Assembly: GCA_000226015.1 (NCBI GenBank)
Contig: JH153040.1
Location: forward strand, 1-64,000
DNA from: Mnemiopsis leidyi
Lineage: Eukaryota; Ctenophora; Tentaculata; Lobata; Bolinopsidae
DNA: 64,000 nucleotides
Reading direction: 5' to 3'
In this document: piece by piece, positions 12,491 through 26,454 of the stretch
Layout of the letters: every line of letters begins with the position of its first letter
Numbering within the stretch: the first letter of the stretch is position 1
Program-made: the position numbers and the translations under genes
The notes under the pieces: generated by a model
Told to the model about the DNA's origin: nothing
Database searches by the model: none
What the model saw: the letters and a program-made list of their open reading frames with translations, nothing else

Positions 12491-13228
12491 CAGAATAAAT
12501 GAATTGACCTGTGCTGAGATATTCTATTTTGAGTATTTACAGAGTTGAGTAGTTTTGAATAAAGAAAACGCAGGTTAAGGAGCTAATGCGTTTTCATGAC
12601 TGTGTCTGGAAGCACACTAATATGTATAACCAATAAGAACATAAAATATTTGCATGTTAAGATATGTAGCTCGTTTAAATCAGTTCAGGGTATTGTTTAA
12701 AAGTTTACAAAACGTTGTTTGGGAAAGTTAGAAAATGGCCTCAGCAAATTAGCACAAACGATACTAGGATTTTGATGATCATCATATGCACCCTCAGTTT
12801 CGTCCTGTAATTAAGCCTCATATTTATTTAAGTTTGTAATTCGTAAATCGTCCACTTTTGCCGATTGAGAATATAAAGCCAAGCGTAGGTTCATAATTCT
12901 GGTCCAGAAAGATGCAGAATGGTTCATAACCTTAAAAGTTCACTGTGTATTAATTTTGATAAACAGCAGATCGATTAAAAATTGTTTGGCAAACTGTGGC
13001 AAAATTTCCATGACTTAAAACCTGGTCAGTAACACACTGTAATCTCCACCCCGACATACACAATACTTATATGTTTAGCATGTAGCCTCCTCTGGAATCG
13101 GGAAGATGTGGGAAGTCATACTTACATGGTGCACGTTGTTGTGCATGATGTGGTGTGTGTGTAGAGGTTTGACCTTTGAAGACATTGCATAATGACATAT
13201 ATAGTTCTCATGATAAGGTTTAAGTTAT

Positions 13229-13951
13229 TTGCGTCCATGTGTGAAGATGACATCTGAGTTTGCGGTTTTTGTACAGCATCTTGAATTCCGAAAATTTACA
13301 ATATTTTGGGCGTCTTACCGAACATTACGTTATACTTATAATGCGCCACTTTTACTGTCGATTAGCTGTCCCACTTTTCTTAATTTCACAGTAACTCGAC
13401 ATCTTGGCATCATGGGAGACATAACGTCGACAAAAGATCTTGTAGAGCTGCTGAAAATCTCAGATCCGCCAGTTGAAAATACACCGCTCTTCGGAGGACG
13501 CATGCTTTTTTTCCCAAATTTTAAACTTCTAAGTCTTCACACCAAAGCACAAATATTGTCATTTAGAGGCTACTCCAAGACAGTTCCGACAGGTGTCTTG
13601 ATTGTTTTGGCAGCGAGGGAAGCAGTCCAAGTGTATTTCAGACTCTATATTTCAGCAATTCAAGTGTATTTCAGACTCTATATTTCAGCAATTCAAGTGT
13701 ATTTCAGACTCTATACAGACACTATTTGTGCAGGTACAGACACTATTTGTGCACCACGGTTTTCTCTCTTAACATATTGTCTAATCGGTTCCAACCACTT
13801 CGATTCGACTTCACTGAATTCTTTTTGTCAATTTACACGTTTAGAGCCTATTGCGGAACCTAAAATTCATATTTGGACAGCTGAAACAAAGGTCGGTAAA
13901 CTCGAGAATTTTCAGAGGGGCTACTACTTATTGTCGGAAGCCAAACACTAG
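13229..13951 (+). other. 240-codon open frame of doubtful coding status
   Basis: This is unusually long for this AT-rich window. The frame runs without interruption through a 33-base tandem repeat at 13628-13720 (11-residue unit QVYFRLYISAI, nearly three copies) and a second short repeat (TDTICA twice). Because 33 is a multiple of three, the repeat leaves the frame open. The first 80 codons are hydrophobic and low in complexity. I recognise no domain, and there is no good splice context. It could be a lineage-specific gene, but a chance frame extended by repeats is at least as likely. Confidence 0.25.
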
Positions 13952-16900
13952 TAGCTACTTGACGCCAGTCGGGGACCCTTAAATCGGAATGTTCTTTGAG
14001 GCGTAAGAGTTAGTTTTAAGGGTTCAAATATCATTTTGCATGCCTTGCCAGGAATCTAGAAAAAAGCTGACCTTCTGCCGTGGCCACGTCATAACTTGAT
14101 CATGAAATGGACTATTTTTAGAGATTAAACTGACTTTATGTAATGCTAAAGATTGTATACTTGTCTTAAGGCACGCCTGAAACTTTTAACTAAACTGTGA
14201 TTTTGTTGCCGGAAGACATATCTAGATTGCATCATGTTTTCAGAGATACGCACATTGGATATAGGATATAGGATATCTGTTTTAGCACATATGTAACAGT
14301 TACTGGCTCCCTTTGTTCAGATTGCACACCTCATCAGATGAGACAGGGCTGCCCCATTTCGAGGACAAAGGGCCAAGTTAGTACCTCATTAGTGCCCGAT
14401 TCTACCGAGAAACCTGTTCTCTCACATCCCTATGAATCACCATTGTGTCGGAACGGAAGATAAATAAAAGCTGGATTGCTGAGAGGTGTCTCGATAATCG
14501 TGGAGATTTATTTAAAGTTTTGTTTTTAACAACTCCCGATGAGAATCAACGGCTTTATTGTCATGGGCTTTGTACAATGTTTTTAGGAAATTGGAAAAAT
14601 GTTCAATAATTTTAGTTCGTGGTTGACTATTTACATGTTTACAGTAATTGACTACCGCCCAGTGGAATGAGGACCGTACGCTAAATACTTCGAATTTAGG
14701 AAATTTTGAATAAACATAAATTAAACGTCTGGACAGAAAATCTATTAAATCGTTTAAGAACGAGGGATTGGGGTTTTAAAATTGTCAATTCCAGAAGCAC
14801 TACAGCTAACTGCTTTCTGAAGTGCCCGCTGACCCCTGAAAGTTGTCCTACAGTTTTGAAAACCAAATATGTAATATATTTAAACATAGCAGATTATGTT
14901 TTAACCTACATAAATAGTTCTTAAGATCAATGGACATTAAGTTGTTTAATTACTCAATCCAGAATGGACAGAGCGTGTCTTCTAGCCATTGGCTGGAGAA
15001 CGCCCGGCCACTCGTCACGTGTTACTTGGAGGGTTCTGTCTCCGATTGGAGTGTTATACGTTAAATACCGGCAGGACTTGAAAACAAATATAGTCTGATT
15101 GTCGATTTGAAATTTTGAATAAAGTGCAGGTTAACAGGTTTTTAAGAAACTGAGAGTTATAGTACTGTATTTTTAGTCCACTTTGATCAAAAAGCTGTCC
15201 CGACCTGCGTCTGTGAACTCAACTCATGGGGTGCTCTATATTCATGATTGTCGAAAAAGTTTGCGTTTGGAATGTTGGATGCTCCGGGCATTTATAATGA
15301 TCACGTGAGCACCGCAATAGAGCAGTTGTAAGACCTTAAGTAAGAACACGGTATGATAACACAGGTAATTCAATTGTTAAATTCCGTAATGGATGTGGTA
15401 GAGGCTGCTTGTAGTTTTGCCTTGTAATAACCTAGAAGCCCATCTCTTGCCGTGCCTCTAGTCTGGGTTTATCGGAATTTAAGATCTGATGGCTATATTC
15501 TAAGGTATTAGGTGATTACAAATAAGTTATTGAAGTTTAACAAGTGTTCATTAGGGCCGTAAATAGCGTATAATGTAGCAATGCTGTCTTCCGCGATAAG
15601 AATGTTAAACTTAGGATTATCCTATCATTGGGATAATTTATGAGGCAACACGCCCACCAAATATGATACTATAGTTTGTCTTTGTGAAACCCTTATTATA
15701 CTGCAGCTAGAGCTCTAACGAGTAATAGTAATCTAATTCTAGTCATAACAATCACGTAAATTCTTGTAATTTACACAATTTATTATCAAGTCTCCCTGCA
15801 TACCTCAATAGAAATCCATCTCCGTTAATTCAACATAATCTATTGCCTACAATACGGAGCCTAAATAAAGTAGACAATATAGTGGACAGTATAGTGGACA
15901 ATATAGATGAAAGTGTAGTAGACAATTTAGAAGGGAATATAGTAGGTTATATAGTAGAAAATATTTTAGAAAAGTATTGCAGTCAAGGTGACAATGTTTT
16001 ACTGACACTTGATCTAGAAAAGTATAGTAGACAAGGTAACAATGTTTAACTGACACTTGATCTAGAATCTAGAACCCATCTGTAAAATATTCTCATTGTG
16101 TTCCTGATTCACGTTCTAAAGTTTTGCTAGATAGATACTTGGTAGCTGACGTGTTCACTAATGTTCTACCCATGGCCTCACGGGCCTCATTAACCTGATT
16201 TTCGAACACGGTCGCCTGATTACTAGAAAATAGGGTACACATCTGTGAGGTCCCCTTCTGTGTGCCGAGAAAATAGGTCTCAACTCTCAAGTAATTACTA
16301 CTCTTTTACACTGGAGTACATTCTTTTAGATCGTAAAATATACAATAAAGTGAGCATCATGTACATTTAGTTGTTACGCAGACGTTTAGAAAACGTGTTT
16401 GAATTGAGGCACAATAACATAAGCTACATATCATTAGGAAGCATAACTAAAACAATTCTGGTATGGAATGTAGCGATGAACGATATTCGATCATTTCTCA
16501 CTAAGTTTAGGCTGGAGCTCGGAGTTCCAGCGAAACTTGATCTCCATCACCAGCTATTAAGGAGTGATATTTACTAAGGGGAAAGTAGCTGGATACACCT
16601 GGCTATAACTAGGTTCTGACTTGATCTTAGAAATAGAATTCTCTGCCAGACTGGTAACTACCGTACATTTGCCGGGGAGGTGGTGTGGTAGTTGCATCTT
16701 ACTGCACTTCGGAGTATTTACTTCTGAAATGGAGTATTTACTTCTGAAATGGAGTTTTAACTACTGACATGACGTATTTACCAGTTACTACTAAAAGGCG
16801 TTATTTACTGATTGAGTAAGTGAGAGGGGCGTGTTTAAGAGTCGCATGATACTCTTATGATAATAGATAGATGGAAATTTTCTTCTGTCTCTAAGAGTTA

Positions 16901-19263
16901 CATGACCTAGGTTATAATAGATAGATGGAAATTTTCTTCTGTCTTTAGAAGCAACTCGACAAGTCATACAAGTATTTACAACTGAAGTATTTTTCTACTG
17001 AGTATTTACTACTGAGAGGAATTATTAACTACAGTTAGGGATTATTTACTACAGTTAGGTTAGGAAGTATTTATTACCTCAAATTCAAGGGAGTAATATT
17101 CACTAAGACACAATTAAGTAGATATTTCTAAGACGCCTACTTCATAACTATAACCTAAGTCTAGGAGTAAGCCGTTGCTAGTAGCAACGGAATGTGTGTT
17201 GGTACAACAGATAGCTGGCACTCATGTAAAGGTAGCAGGGTGTAAACCGACCCGTTCTATGCTCTTAAGTCTTAATGATTTGATTGATTTGTCAAATATA
17301 AAAACGATTTACCTCAATAAAAGTTAGTCGCTTTAGTTTGTCATTGTTCAAAAACAACAGGATATCTAAAGTTTTATTACCTTCAAATTCTCCTAAATGT
17401 AAAAAAAAGTTTTATTTCGTTTCACTACGTAACACCGGGCCGTATGTTATGACACTGACTATTACCTAATGTAATATGGAAGCGCTAGTGCAACTTCTCA
17501 CAGTAGTATGTTATGAACTGAGTTACGTCGTGATGACTGGATGTTGAGTGGTGAATCTCCCAAGTGTTCTGTGTGTGACTTATTGCAACCGTGTTGACAG
17601 GCTTGATGTCACTTTCCTTAATTGGAATGTCGTGTGTTAGCGAGGCTCCAGCTGGACCTCTAATGACCTAGATCATAAGTATCCTTCTTCGCCCCCTCTT
17701 TATTTCCGGTCATTGTTCCTTTCCCACAGTGAGGATCGCGAGGATAAGGCTTATACTTCAGATTACACATCTGGATCTTGGTCCTACACAACTTGCGCTA
17801 TTTCTAATTAGGTTTCTAATTAGGTTCTACTTCGGTGGTTGAGGGGACCCTACTCTTAATGTATGATGTAGATGATGTATTAATGTACTAGATACTTTTA
17901 AATATTCTATCTGAATAGGAACGTTATGTGCAATCTATTTATACGATACTGTAAAGTGGATTAGATTCAGCTGTAGGAATTAGACTTTAATTCATGAAGG
18001 TTCATGAACTCTGAGATATCAGGTTTCTTCCTCCATCAAAGTGTGTGATTTTCTCACTTCATCGTATTACTCTAAAACAAGTTTCTGGGTATTTCTCTAA
18101 TGCTAAACAATCACGAATATCCCAAATCAGACACGGTAGACAATTTATTTAAGGATTTGTTCTCATAAATTTGGGGTTGAAAGTTTAACACGGGATTAAA
18201 TTCAACATCGCTGTTTTATGCCCAATATTTTAAGGTCTCTCCAGCGCGAAAAAAATATCGAGGCGAACCAATATTGTCCTGCAGACTGATACGATTCCAT
18301 TTAAAGCGGACAGAACGTTTATATCGATGGCCGGGTTATCATGATCAAGGCGTAGAAAAGATTGAAAATGTTTGTAGATTATCACCTTTAGAGCAATTTT
18401 TCGAAGTAGATTTTTCGCTTGATACATTATTAAGGGTTCATTATTAAGGTTCCCTAATAAAAGGTGTATCGGTGTGTAATTTAATTAGTTCTATTGAAAG
18501 GAAACGTTAGGAGGCTTCCCACGAAACGGTATCAGTGGTGCTAACTACAATGGTGTTACCCGGTGTTACCCGGTTTCACCCCTAAAAATGGCATTGTTTT
18601 TCCTCAAATTGACTTGGGTCATGAAGGAATTTTTACAGACCAGTGATTTTACTACCTCATTGCTGGTGATTTGGCAGATGCAGAAGACAAGGAATTTGAC
18701 ATATGTGCTGTGGCTATGTAGTTCTACGCACTACGAACTCAAGACTCGATGCTTGAATTGATACAGACATGCACAGTTGTGCCCTTAAAGTTTTATATTG
18801 GAAGTAGATACTTGATAAAGTGTCACGTTTTAGATAAGGTCACGTTTTAGATAAGGTTAGGTTGCGTCAACTATACGAATGGCAGTGTGGCGCTCAGTGG
18901 GCGGTGCACATTTTAAGTTTCATATAATGCTTTGTCTGTCAGTTAATCATTACATTAAGGCTAAGGTGGCCACAAAATCACTGTTGGTTTAAATTGAGAC
19001 TAAAAGGGATGAAATATTTTAGTTTGAACCAGGAAGCTGTAATAGTAGCAAATATGAGATAACTTAAGTGAAAAATAACATTTTGTTTCTCACGGCACAG
19101 GTCTCTGATCACGTGATCCACTGTTCTGAGTTGGATATCTTGTTAGGTCGCAACACAGTACATTTACACGGCACCTAGCTGAAGATAAAAGCAGATACGT
19201 AGTTGTTCCTACTTCCTTTGTCCCTGGACTTGTAGCTACACCGTGTAGTACAGCGTGACACTT
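13952..19263. other. No gene seen
   Basis: Long AT-rich stretch, intronic to the receptor if its tail lies downstream, otherwise intergenic. It holds local duplications only: a 20-base unit (GGAGTATTTACTTCTGAAAT) near 16711-16780, and a duplicated block with ATAGATAGATGGAAATTTTC at about 16860 and 16918. No exon met the splice and frame test. Confidence 0.45.
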
Positions 19264-19926
19264 TCATTGTTTTACGTACTTCCGTCCACTTAACAAAACA
19301 TGTGCCTGCCATGCTAAGAGCATTCCATTGTTCACGGCTCGACTATGACGCTCCTGTGGATTGTGAAACTGAAATGGTCGATAAAATGTGAAATTATAAG
19401 CTGAATTGGCTGCATGATATGTCATGACTTGGAAGCATGAACCTTCAAATGGTGCAGGTCGTAAGGCAATAGAAAATCTACTTGATTGCTGAGGCAATAG
19501 AAAATCTACTTGATTGCTGAGGCTGCAGCCTCCACACTTCATGCTCATGTCTCCTGCCGTGCATAACTGCCAGCAACTTCTAAATTTACATTCATTCTCC
19601 ATTGTGCCCATACACAATTGGTTGGCTATGATATGTTTTGAGATTATGTGCATGTTACTCACCACCATGGCTAGCTACAGTCTTGCTTACTTGCTTCTAC
19701 ACGCACAATTATAAGTACAACGTTTCTCAAAACTTCTTCTCGCGTGATGCTGAAATTCGGTGAGGTGATTGTGAAAGTCATGATTAATGAACAGAATGTA
19801 GGGAAAATGAGCAGTTACAAGGTAGTAAAGAGGTAGACCTACAAAACAATGATTCACGACTTGCGTAGCAAGGCACGGACATTCTTTTGTTCGCCACCAG
19901 ACCTGGTACGGACCTATCTCAAACAT
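19264..19926 (-). pseudogene. Possible WSC-like domain fragment, split or decayed
   Basis: On the minus strand, two open stretches keep the order of a WSC carbohydrate-binding domain. The first (19926-19846) contains VWWRTKECPC and is followed by a donor-like GTAGGT. The second (19668-19264) contains CKFRSCWQLCTAGDMSMKCG then G, resembling the end of a WSC domain (C..C.GD....CGG). A 24-base duplication lies in the second stretch (about 19465-19520). The domain's N-terminal part and a convincing acceptor are missing. It may be two exons of a diverged gene or a decayed copy. The resemblance is by eye only and weak. Confidence 0.25.
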
Positions 19927-22302
19927 GTGTCAGTTCAAAAATGCGAACTCTTGGGCGGTAAACAAAAGGCAAAACACCAAGGTGTGGAGAGAAGCAGACT
20001 CACCGTGCTCTAAGATAAGCAGGTAGTTGCTGTGTCTGGATAAAGATCGCAATGTACGTCTGTAAGGCTGTCTGAAAATCCCCCAATTTTCGGATGTGGC
20101 TCAATTGGTATGATACAATGTCTCGGCTGCACATTCTCGGCTGAACTTTTAGCGACTACAGATTGACCTTTCCTCTCGGCCCTTCCTTTTCTTCTGCCCC
20201 TTTCTGTAACCCCTTCTCTGTTATTACCCCTGACTATTGATTAATGATTACTACCCTTGGTCTCCATTTTCCTATATTTCTGTCATAATTTCGTCAAATT
20301 CTCCTCTTCAGATCATATCAGGTCAACCAATTAAAATTTGATTCTTTACTTCTACTTCAACTCCTTGCCTGCCGTACCTTCTCCCCTCGTTCCAATCCCC
20401 TCGTTCCAATCCCTGATTCCAGCCGTCATTTTTACTTTCTTTCTGGTCAATCCATCTCGTCCCTCGATAATTTACAAGTGCAAAAGTTTATTGATGGTAT
20501 TTGCATTAAAATTACAATACAATTTGAGCGTTAACGATCATCCCACTGTCGGAGAGATAAGCAGCTCCCATTATATCCTTAACACGAGATTTTCTTGTGT
20601 TTATACACAGCGCAACTTCCGTGAATCATAACATATGCTTCGACGTCGTGATAATTAGCTTGCAAAGATTTATGTTCCAATCATATATGTATATCCTTTA
20701 ACGTACGTGTTTGATCGATCTCTGTCTCAGTTAAACCAAATGATGTAACGTCTCAAAAGAAATTGTTGAGTCCTTTTTTGCCCGCCTCAATAATTGTAAA
20801 TCTTTCAAGAATTTGGAGTCTCTTTCGTACCGTCGCCCAATCTTCGGCATGTCTGTATCTCATGTTAAAAACAGTTTTTTCCTGAGTTAAACATGTCCCA
20901 TAGTCTTGCTTCTAATGACTTCTCCATCATTTAAACACGCTTTGCTGATGTGGGCTCCAAGAACCGACTGTTACTGTTATTCCAGTTTCTAGCGTGTATT
21001 ACGATGAATACGATGTCCCTTCATGATTGGCTAATGAAGTATCCAACAAGCTTTCTGATTGGCTCATAAACTATCCAACAAGCTTTCTGATTGGTCAGAT
21101 CAAGTAGGTAGATATCTCACAGGAGAGGTTAAGCGTGTAAAAACACAACCTCACGGTTACACACTTGTGTTACTTGTATAGTTGTAGAGGAGCTGCTGCC
21201 TGCTCTGTCACGTGACTTAGGTGAGCCTGTTTAAAGTACCAGCTGCAGGTTCTGTCAGCACTTTATTGTACTGTCGGGATCATATTCGAAACCAGTGTGG
21301 GAATTGGGAAAATTAAACTTAAAATTAAACTTGTTTCGTGTCTGCGTTTTACATGTATGCGTGGAATGTTCTAAAACAAAAAGATTGAAAATTAAAAAAG
21401 TTTGAAGCAAAACGATGGCCTTTGCTGGATGTTTGAGTTTTATAACTTAAAAAATTCCTAAATTTCGTAGGCTAATTGGACTTTTGTCTGATAATGCAAA
21501 ATTTTATCCGAACAATTGGAAGTGTATAATTCCAAAGACATAACATCAGTGTAGTCGGACTAATTTTGTCGGTAAGCAAAACATTTACTCCGGTGCTAAC
21601 TTATGTGCACGCTTAATTGTGCTTGCATAACAAACATAATATTCAAATTAACAGTTGGTTAGCTGATTTAAGAAGGTATACAACGTGAGAAGGTATTTAA
21701 TTGTTATCTCACACAAAAACTAAGATTGTGCTAAATTTAGATCACGTGACTATGTCTACTCCGAACTTGTTTACCCTCTAACCATTACCCCTTATACCAT
21801 ATATTGAGCGTCCACTCACCACTCTAACTCACCACTCTAACTCACCACACTAGCTCACTCGTTCACGTGAAAATAACGCACTTTTCGTTTGCGACGTTAG
21901 ATTGATGTCGTCTGGCGACCAATTTTAGCTTATCTTGATGGTAGCTTAAAATTACTCGAGCAAAGGGAATATATATGATTATTGAAGACTGTGAGCAAGA
22001 TTATTATTGAAACTTAACCAGATAATTGGTGATATATCGTAACCAAGTAAAAATTTGTAACCTACAGGTCAAGCACATTTCAGCATTATTTTGGTAGCAA
22101 AAGATGAGAAGCTTTGAAAAATTGTTTTTTTTCTTATGTGACAAAACTTATAGGGCTTAGTTAAAATAGCGTACAATTCAACGCATATTTATCCAAATCC
22201 ATCCACGATTGTGAATAAGCATGTTTCTGAACGTAAACACACATTTACTTGCTTTAACATCATCCACATTTCACCCTTTCGTAACCTGCAAAATTACACA
22301 AG
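19927..22302. other. No gene seen
   Basis: AT-rich stretch with only short chance frames. A repeated phrase, CCAACAAGCTTTCTGATTGG, occurs twice near 21050-21095. Confidence 0.45.
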
Positions 22303-22538
22303 CGAAGCGAATCTCCCTCCCAATATCGGACTACTCACAAACGGATCGATTCAACCCCAGCCTTTCTCCGGCCGCCTCTCCCGTCCTTTCCAGAAGATGC
22401 TGTCCTCGAAGCGAAATGATTCTTGACTCTTCCCCATCGAATTATGAAGCGGAGTTTAACCGCGTTGGGCACAATGTAAAGAATGCTGCCACATTTGTAA
22501 CTCCCACAAACAATAACTATCATCGTCGGAGGAAGATC
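22303..22538 (+). CDS. Candidate cytoplasmic-tail exon of the prostanoid-like receptor
   Basis: An acceptor ACACAAG precedes 22303 and an excellent donor GTAAGTATG follows 22538. Entry is phase 1, which fits the receptor core exon ending at 9382, and exit is phase 0. The 78-residue peptide is rich in serine and proline with basic patches (AKRISLPISDYSQ, LSPAASPVLSRRCCPRS, YHRRRKI). The twin cysteines could be palmitoylated and the serines phosphorylated, as in GPCR tails. Joining it to the receptor needs a 12.9-kb intron, so the assignment is inference; the coding nature of the exon is better supported than its owner. Confidence 0.5.
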
Positions 22539-23497
22539 GTAAGTATGGAGCTAGAGTGGATCCGCCGCTTTTCTTCCCTGCTTGGAACTGGACTAGCTAT
22601 CTCTTTAATCCTGCTAAGGAATGTCCGGAAAATCCCAACTCTTCTCATTGCTCCATGTTCATTTTTAGAATGTGTTTGTTCTTCTTTTCAACTCTAACGT
22701 AGTTGCTGATAACTTAACCTTCTTACACTATTTAAGCTACCATTACCTACCTCTTTAAAGTCTGTATCTTCCCGGTAGCCGAAATGTTTCTTCCTATCAA
22801 ATTCTTTGTTTGTTTTTTGAAAAAATATGATATGTATCGACACTAAAAGTTACGTCCTGTATGCACCGTTCCCGCCGTTTTCTACTGACACGATTAGATT
22901 GCCTGGTTTGCGACTTGAATCCTGCCAGTGTAACTAACTGACACATTTTCATAAATTCCGCCCAAATTTTACGCTACAAAGCCTTCCTCCCTCGGAAACG
23001 TGAAGTATGTTAATACAGGCTTGTATACACCACCCTCATGGTGCCGAGGAGGTTCCATTATGTTGAGTAATTAAAAGCGATGAGAGGTGGCTTGCTTTAG
23101 AAGGCCTATTTAGACGCCGTGGTAGATTTTGATGTAGATAACAACTGCAAACTCAATATCAATTGGAAATAAATTGACGCTGTTCTAGACTGTGATTAAA
23201 ATATTGATGTCGAGGCGGCGAATAAATTGCAATCACGCCAAAGAATAATTTTCTAAAGTGAAGTGTTTTGATATAGACAAAACAATTTGAGCACCTAAAA
23301 ATATTTTTACTCGAAATAAACTGTTCTATAAGAAGCTACCCGGGCTACTTACTTTTAAGAGGTAGGTCATCAAATTCACTGTTCTCATTTTCACTGTTCT
23401 CATTTTCACTTACTTCAAAATTTATATTGATCTCTGTTATTTCTTCATCTATTTTTATTACAATGTAAACTATCGAACTTTAAAACATTGCTATCAG

Positions 23498-23713
23498 CAA
23501 CATTCCTTACGGCATATTCCTTTTTTGTATTCTAACATCTCGGAAAATGACGATCTGAAAAATAACCTGACTATGATAATCCAAACCCAAGGTCACATGA
23601 CCCAACCTCAACCTCAGTCGGTGGAGCCTCAGAACCCTTGTCCGGTCGTGGTAACGGAAGTTGTCATGATGAAAAATGACGTCATTATCAAAATTGATGA
23701 ACTCATCACATGA
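23498..23713 (+). CDS. Candidate terminal exon, alternative receptor tail
   Basis: The frame is open from a possible acceptor before 23498 (or before 23618, same frame) to TGA at 23711-23713. Both acceptors enter in phase 0, matching the exit of the 22303-22538 exon. The peptide contains NISENDDLKNNLT, a proline/glutamine run (MTQPQPQSVEPQNPCP) and an acidic end (IIKIDELIT). AATAAA overlaps the stop codon and could act as a polyadenylation signal. The acceptors lack strong pyrimidine tracts, so support is moderate to weak. Confidence 0.35.
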   Translation, partial: QHSLRHIPFLYSNISENDDLKNNLTMIIQTQGHMTQPQPQSVEPQNPCPVVVTEVVMMKNDVIIKIDELIT

Positions 23714-24203
23714 ATAAATGTGAATAAGCGTGAGAGAGAGCGCTGGTACTTTCGCTGGGTTTATATCTTTGTTGTGATTCTCTCGCTGAAATCTTATTTG
23801 CGCTCATGAATTTGTATTGCGCAAGTTCTTTGATAATAGTACCACACTTTTGATAAGAAAACACATTTTGTCTGCTTTTAAAATATTTGAACACCTTCCA
23901 GTAAAGCTGAGTAAACTCTCTTTGATTCGTTTTACGAGTAAATGAAATAGCTGATTGCGCAGGTGGCTTTCTAAGTTTTCTACAACACTTAGACCTAACC
24001 GCTGGTTTAGAAATATCAAATGTAAAGTTTGTTCGTCACAAAATTTAAAATCACAGTCGGTCGTTTTGAAGTAATCTTAAATGTTGTCCAGTGTTTTCAA
24101 TACACGTCTCCGCCCGTACAATGTCCATGTTACGTATGTAAACATTCTGTAAAATACATTTATAAAGTACGCTACGAACTTGGAACCATCTCTAACAATT
24201 CAG

Positions 24204-24466
24204 CTCAGAAGAAATACAAATCAACTCGTTCCCTGGAAGTATTTTGTGAAGAAAACGGTCTGACCTCATGTAGCGGCACCTCCAGACTCGTTCAAACCGA
24301 TTCTTTTTCCCGATCGCGGAGTCAGCTTTGCTCCAACTCCAGTACCCCGCGGTTTCAACCGCGCGTCCTGAACAAGAGTGTGAGCGCACGTGTGATGAGC
24401 AGTGCTGTGGGACGTGAGAAGCGTAGTGTGGCGCGCGGCCAGAGTACGCTATCGTGTAACGTGTGA
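24204..24466 (+). CDS. Candidate terminal exon, second alternative receptor tail
   Basis: Two acceptors five bases apart (before 24204 and 24209) give phase 1 and phase 0 entry into the same frame. The exon could therefore be joined either directly to the receptor core exon ending at 9382 or after 22303-22538. The peptide of about 85 residues ends at TGA 24464-24466. It is serine- and arginine-rich: KKYKSTRSLEVFCEENG, TSRLVQTDSFSRSRSQ, VGREKRSVARGQ. GC content is higher than in the flanks, as expected for coding DNA. Assignment to the receptor is inferred from phase and composition only. Confidence 0.4.
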
Positions 24467-26454
24467 CACGACCGTTATGTGAGTGTGAAACAGGAAGTTA
24501 TCTTCAGCATTTTCACCTAGATTTCTCTCAAGATTTTGCATGATTATTTGGGATAATATTGCCTTTTTTACTTCTAATCTTCTCACTTTTTACGAGGTAA
24601 TGTAGAATGTTTTCACATAGGTGCCCCAAATATGTACAACCCGTCTTAGAATTCTTCTGGCATGTTCTTTGCTCAAAGCTGAAATCTCTCCATGTGACAG
24701 ATGGGCACCTTCACATTTACAGTGTCGCGGCGCACTTAAGCTCTTGTCACAAAATTGTCCCTGCTTCAGCCTGGATGTGGTTCGAATGACGTAGAGTTTT
24801 GTTGATAAATTATCAAATTAGAAGATGGTGCGAGATGTTCCATTTCGTGTCAGCTGCCCCAAAATGGCAAGAGCTGTAATCCTAAAAGTTTTGACAGGTT
24901 ATTCAATGTTTGCCATGTCAGAATTTATTTGAATTGTACATCTTTGTTGTGGGCGGGTTATGGGAAATTGTCAGGTTATGTGTCAAAGGCGAGTGGATCA
25001 CGTTCCCAAGGTACTATCTCAAGATGTATAAAGATCGAATAGTGTATACATAATTCCACATATCTCAACCTCAAGGTACAGACTCTACGCGTAGCAGTGT
25101 CCAAATTCCCTGTTTCAACTAGTTGTAAGAGCCTATGTTGTAGTAATGTAGCCTCGAGCCTACTGATTGTACTTATTTGTCTCGGGAGGGAAGCGTATGA
25201 ATATTTATGAGGAATGCACAGTGCACTTGTTACTATAGGCACTACGGACACCTCTTCCATGGAACTCTGACATGTATCTAAACACACACAAAACTTATCT
25301 AGGCTGAATTAGATGAGTTGTTTTACGTTCCCAGTTAGGCATCGTGAATCTCCATAATAAACCGCTGTTAATGCACAATGAATTGGCACAGACCTTTAGG
25401 CAGCGATTGTAATGTTGAGGCTTACCCCAAACACCTCGTCCATACAAAATACTTAACTATGTTGTTGTTCCCTAATAGAACCAAGATCCGTTGTTCAGAT
25501 ATCAAATTATCTAATAGCCAAGAAGCATTTGTTTGATGAAATTCACCTAAGCCGGAGATTCGGGGCATTGGGTAAAAGCTAGGTACAACTTTCCACAACG
25601 AACCCGTTTCCGTTTGCTGATTTATTTTCTCGAAGTGTGCACTAAACTTCCCACCGGACATCCCACTGTTCTATCTTGAGTCATATTCAAGAGCGTGACA
25701 TGGTTGTCGCTCCAGGATAGGCTGCAATCCGGTATTTTGATATCGCAGTTTCTCCGTCTCAAGGCGGAATTCGTTGTCGCCACCACTATTTATGCAGTAG
25801 GAAATTCAGAGCACCATACATCGGTAACCATAAGATATCTGTCTTTTTACAACCAGATCATGAAAATTATATGGTAAAGATATCTGTCTATTTACAACCA
25901 GATCATGAAAATTATATGGTAAATGTGGCCTCAACGTTGCTATGCTGACCATGGCACGAGTCAGACACGCTAATCTTATACATGCTATAGATCCTAGACC
26001 GGCACATTTAAATCATTTCAGATTGTGCTTCAAAAATTGTATTATTTGATAGACGAATTTGTAGCAAATGTAGCCCCTAACACGCTGCCACATCTTAATT
26101 GATACTCCGTTCAACTAACTTTTATTAGTCTAATTAAAATAACGCCACATTTTAACTGAACTAAAACACTGTCGATTTGTAATTGCGTGCAGTGCAACCT
26201 TAGTTTACACTTGCTGAATAGTTTAGGGCACTGTTGCACACTTAACTAATTGACGAAACCGCCGCTGATTTAATAAGACAAACTGACAAATTACTCCAAT
26301 TAATTAGAATTAGTTAATTCTGACTCGGGGAGGCTGACACAGCTCTGAATTTAAACGACAGTCCGATTTAGAGGTGGTTACCGGTGTCTGTGTATACCAG
26401 ATGTGTGAGAGAGAGCCCTCATTGGATGACGTCCATAGTACATCATGTCGGACT

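Larger units (their letters stand above)
9383..13228. other. Intron or intergenic DNA with short tandem repeats
   Basis: Apart from the three minisatellites listed separately (9902-10093, 10552-10762, 12375-12490) I see no exon or gene. It lies in the first intron after the receptor core if any of the downstream tail exons is used. Confidence 0.5.
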
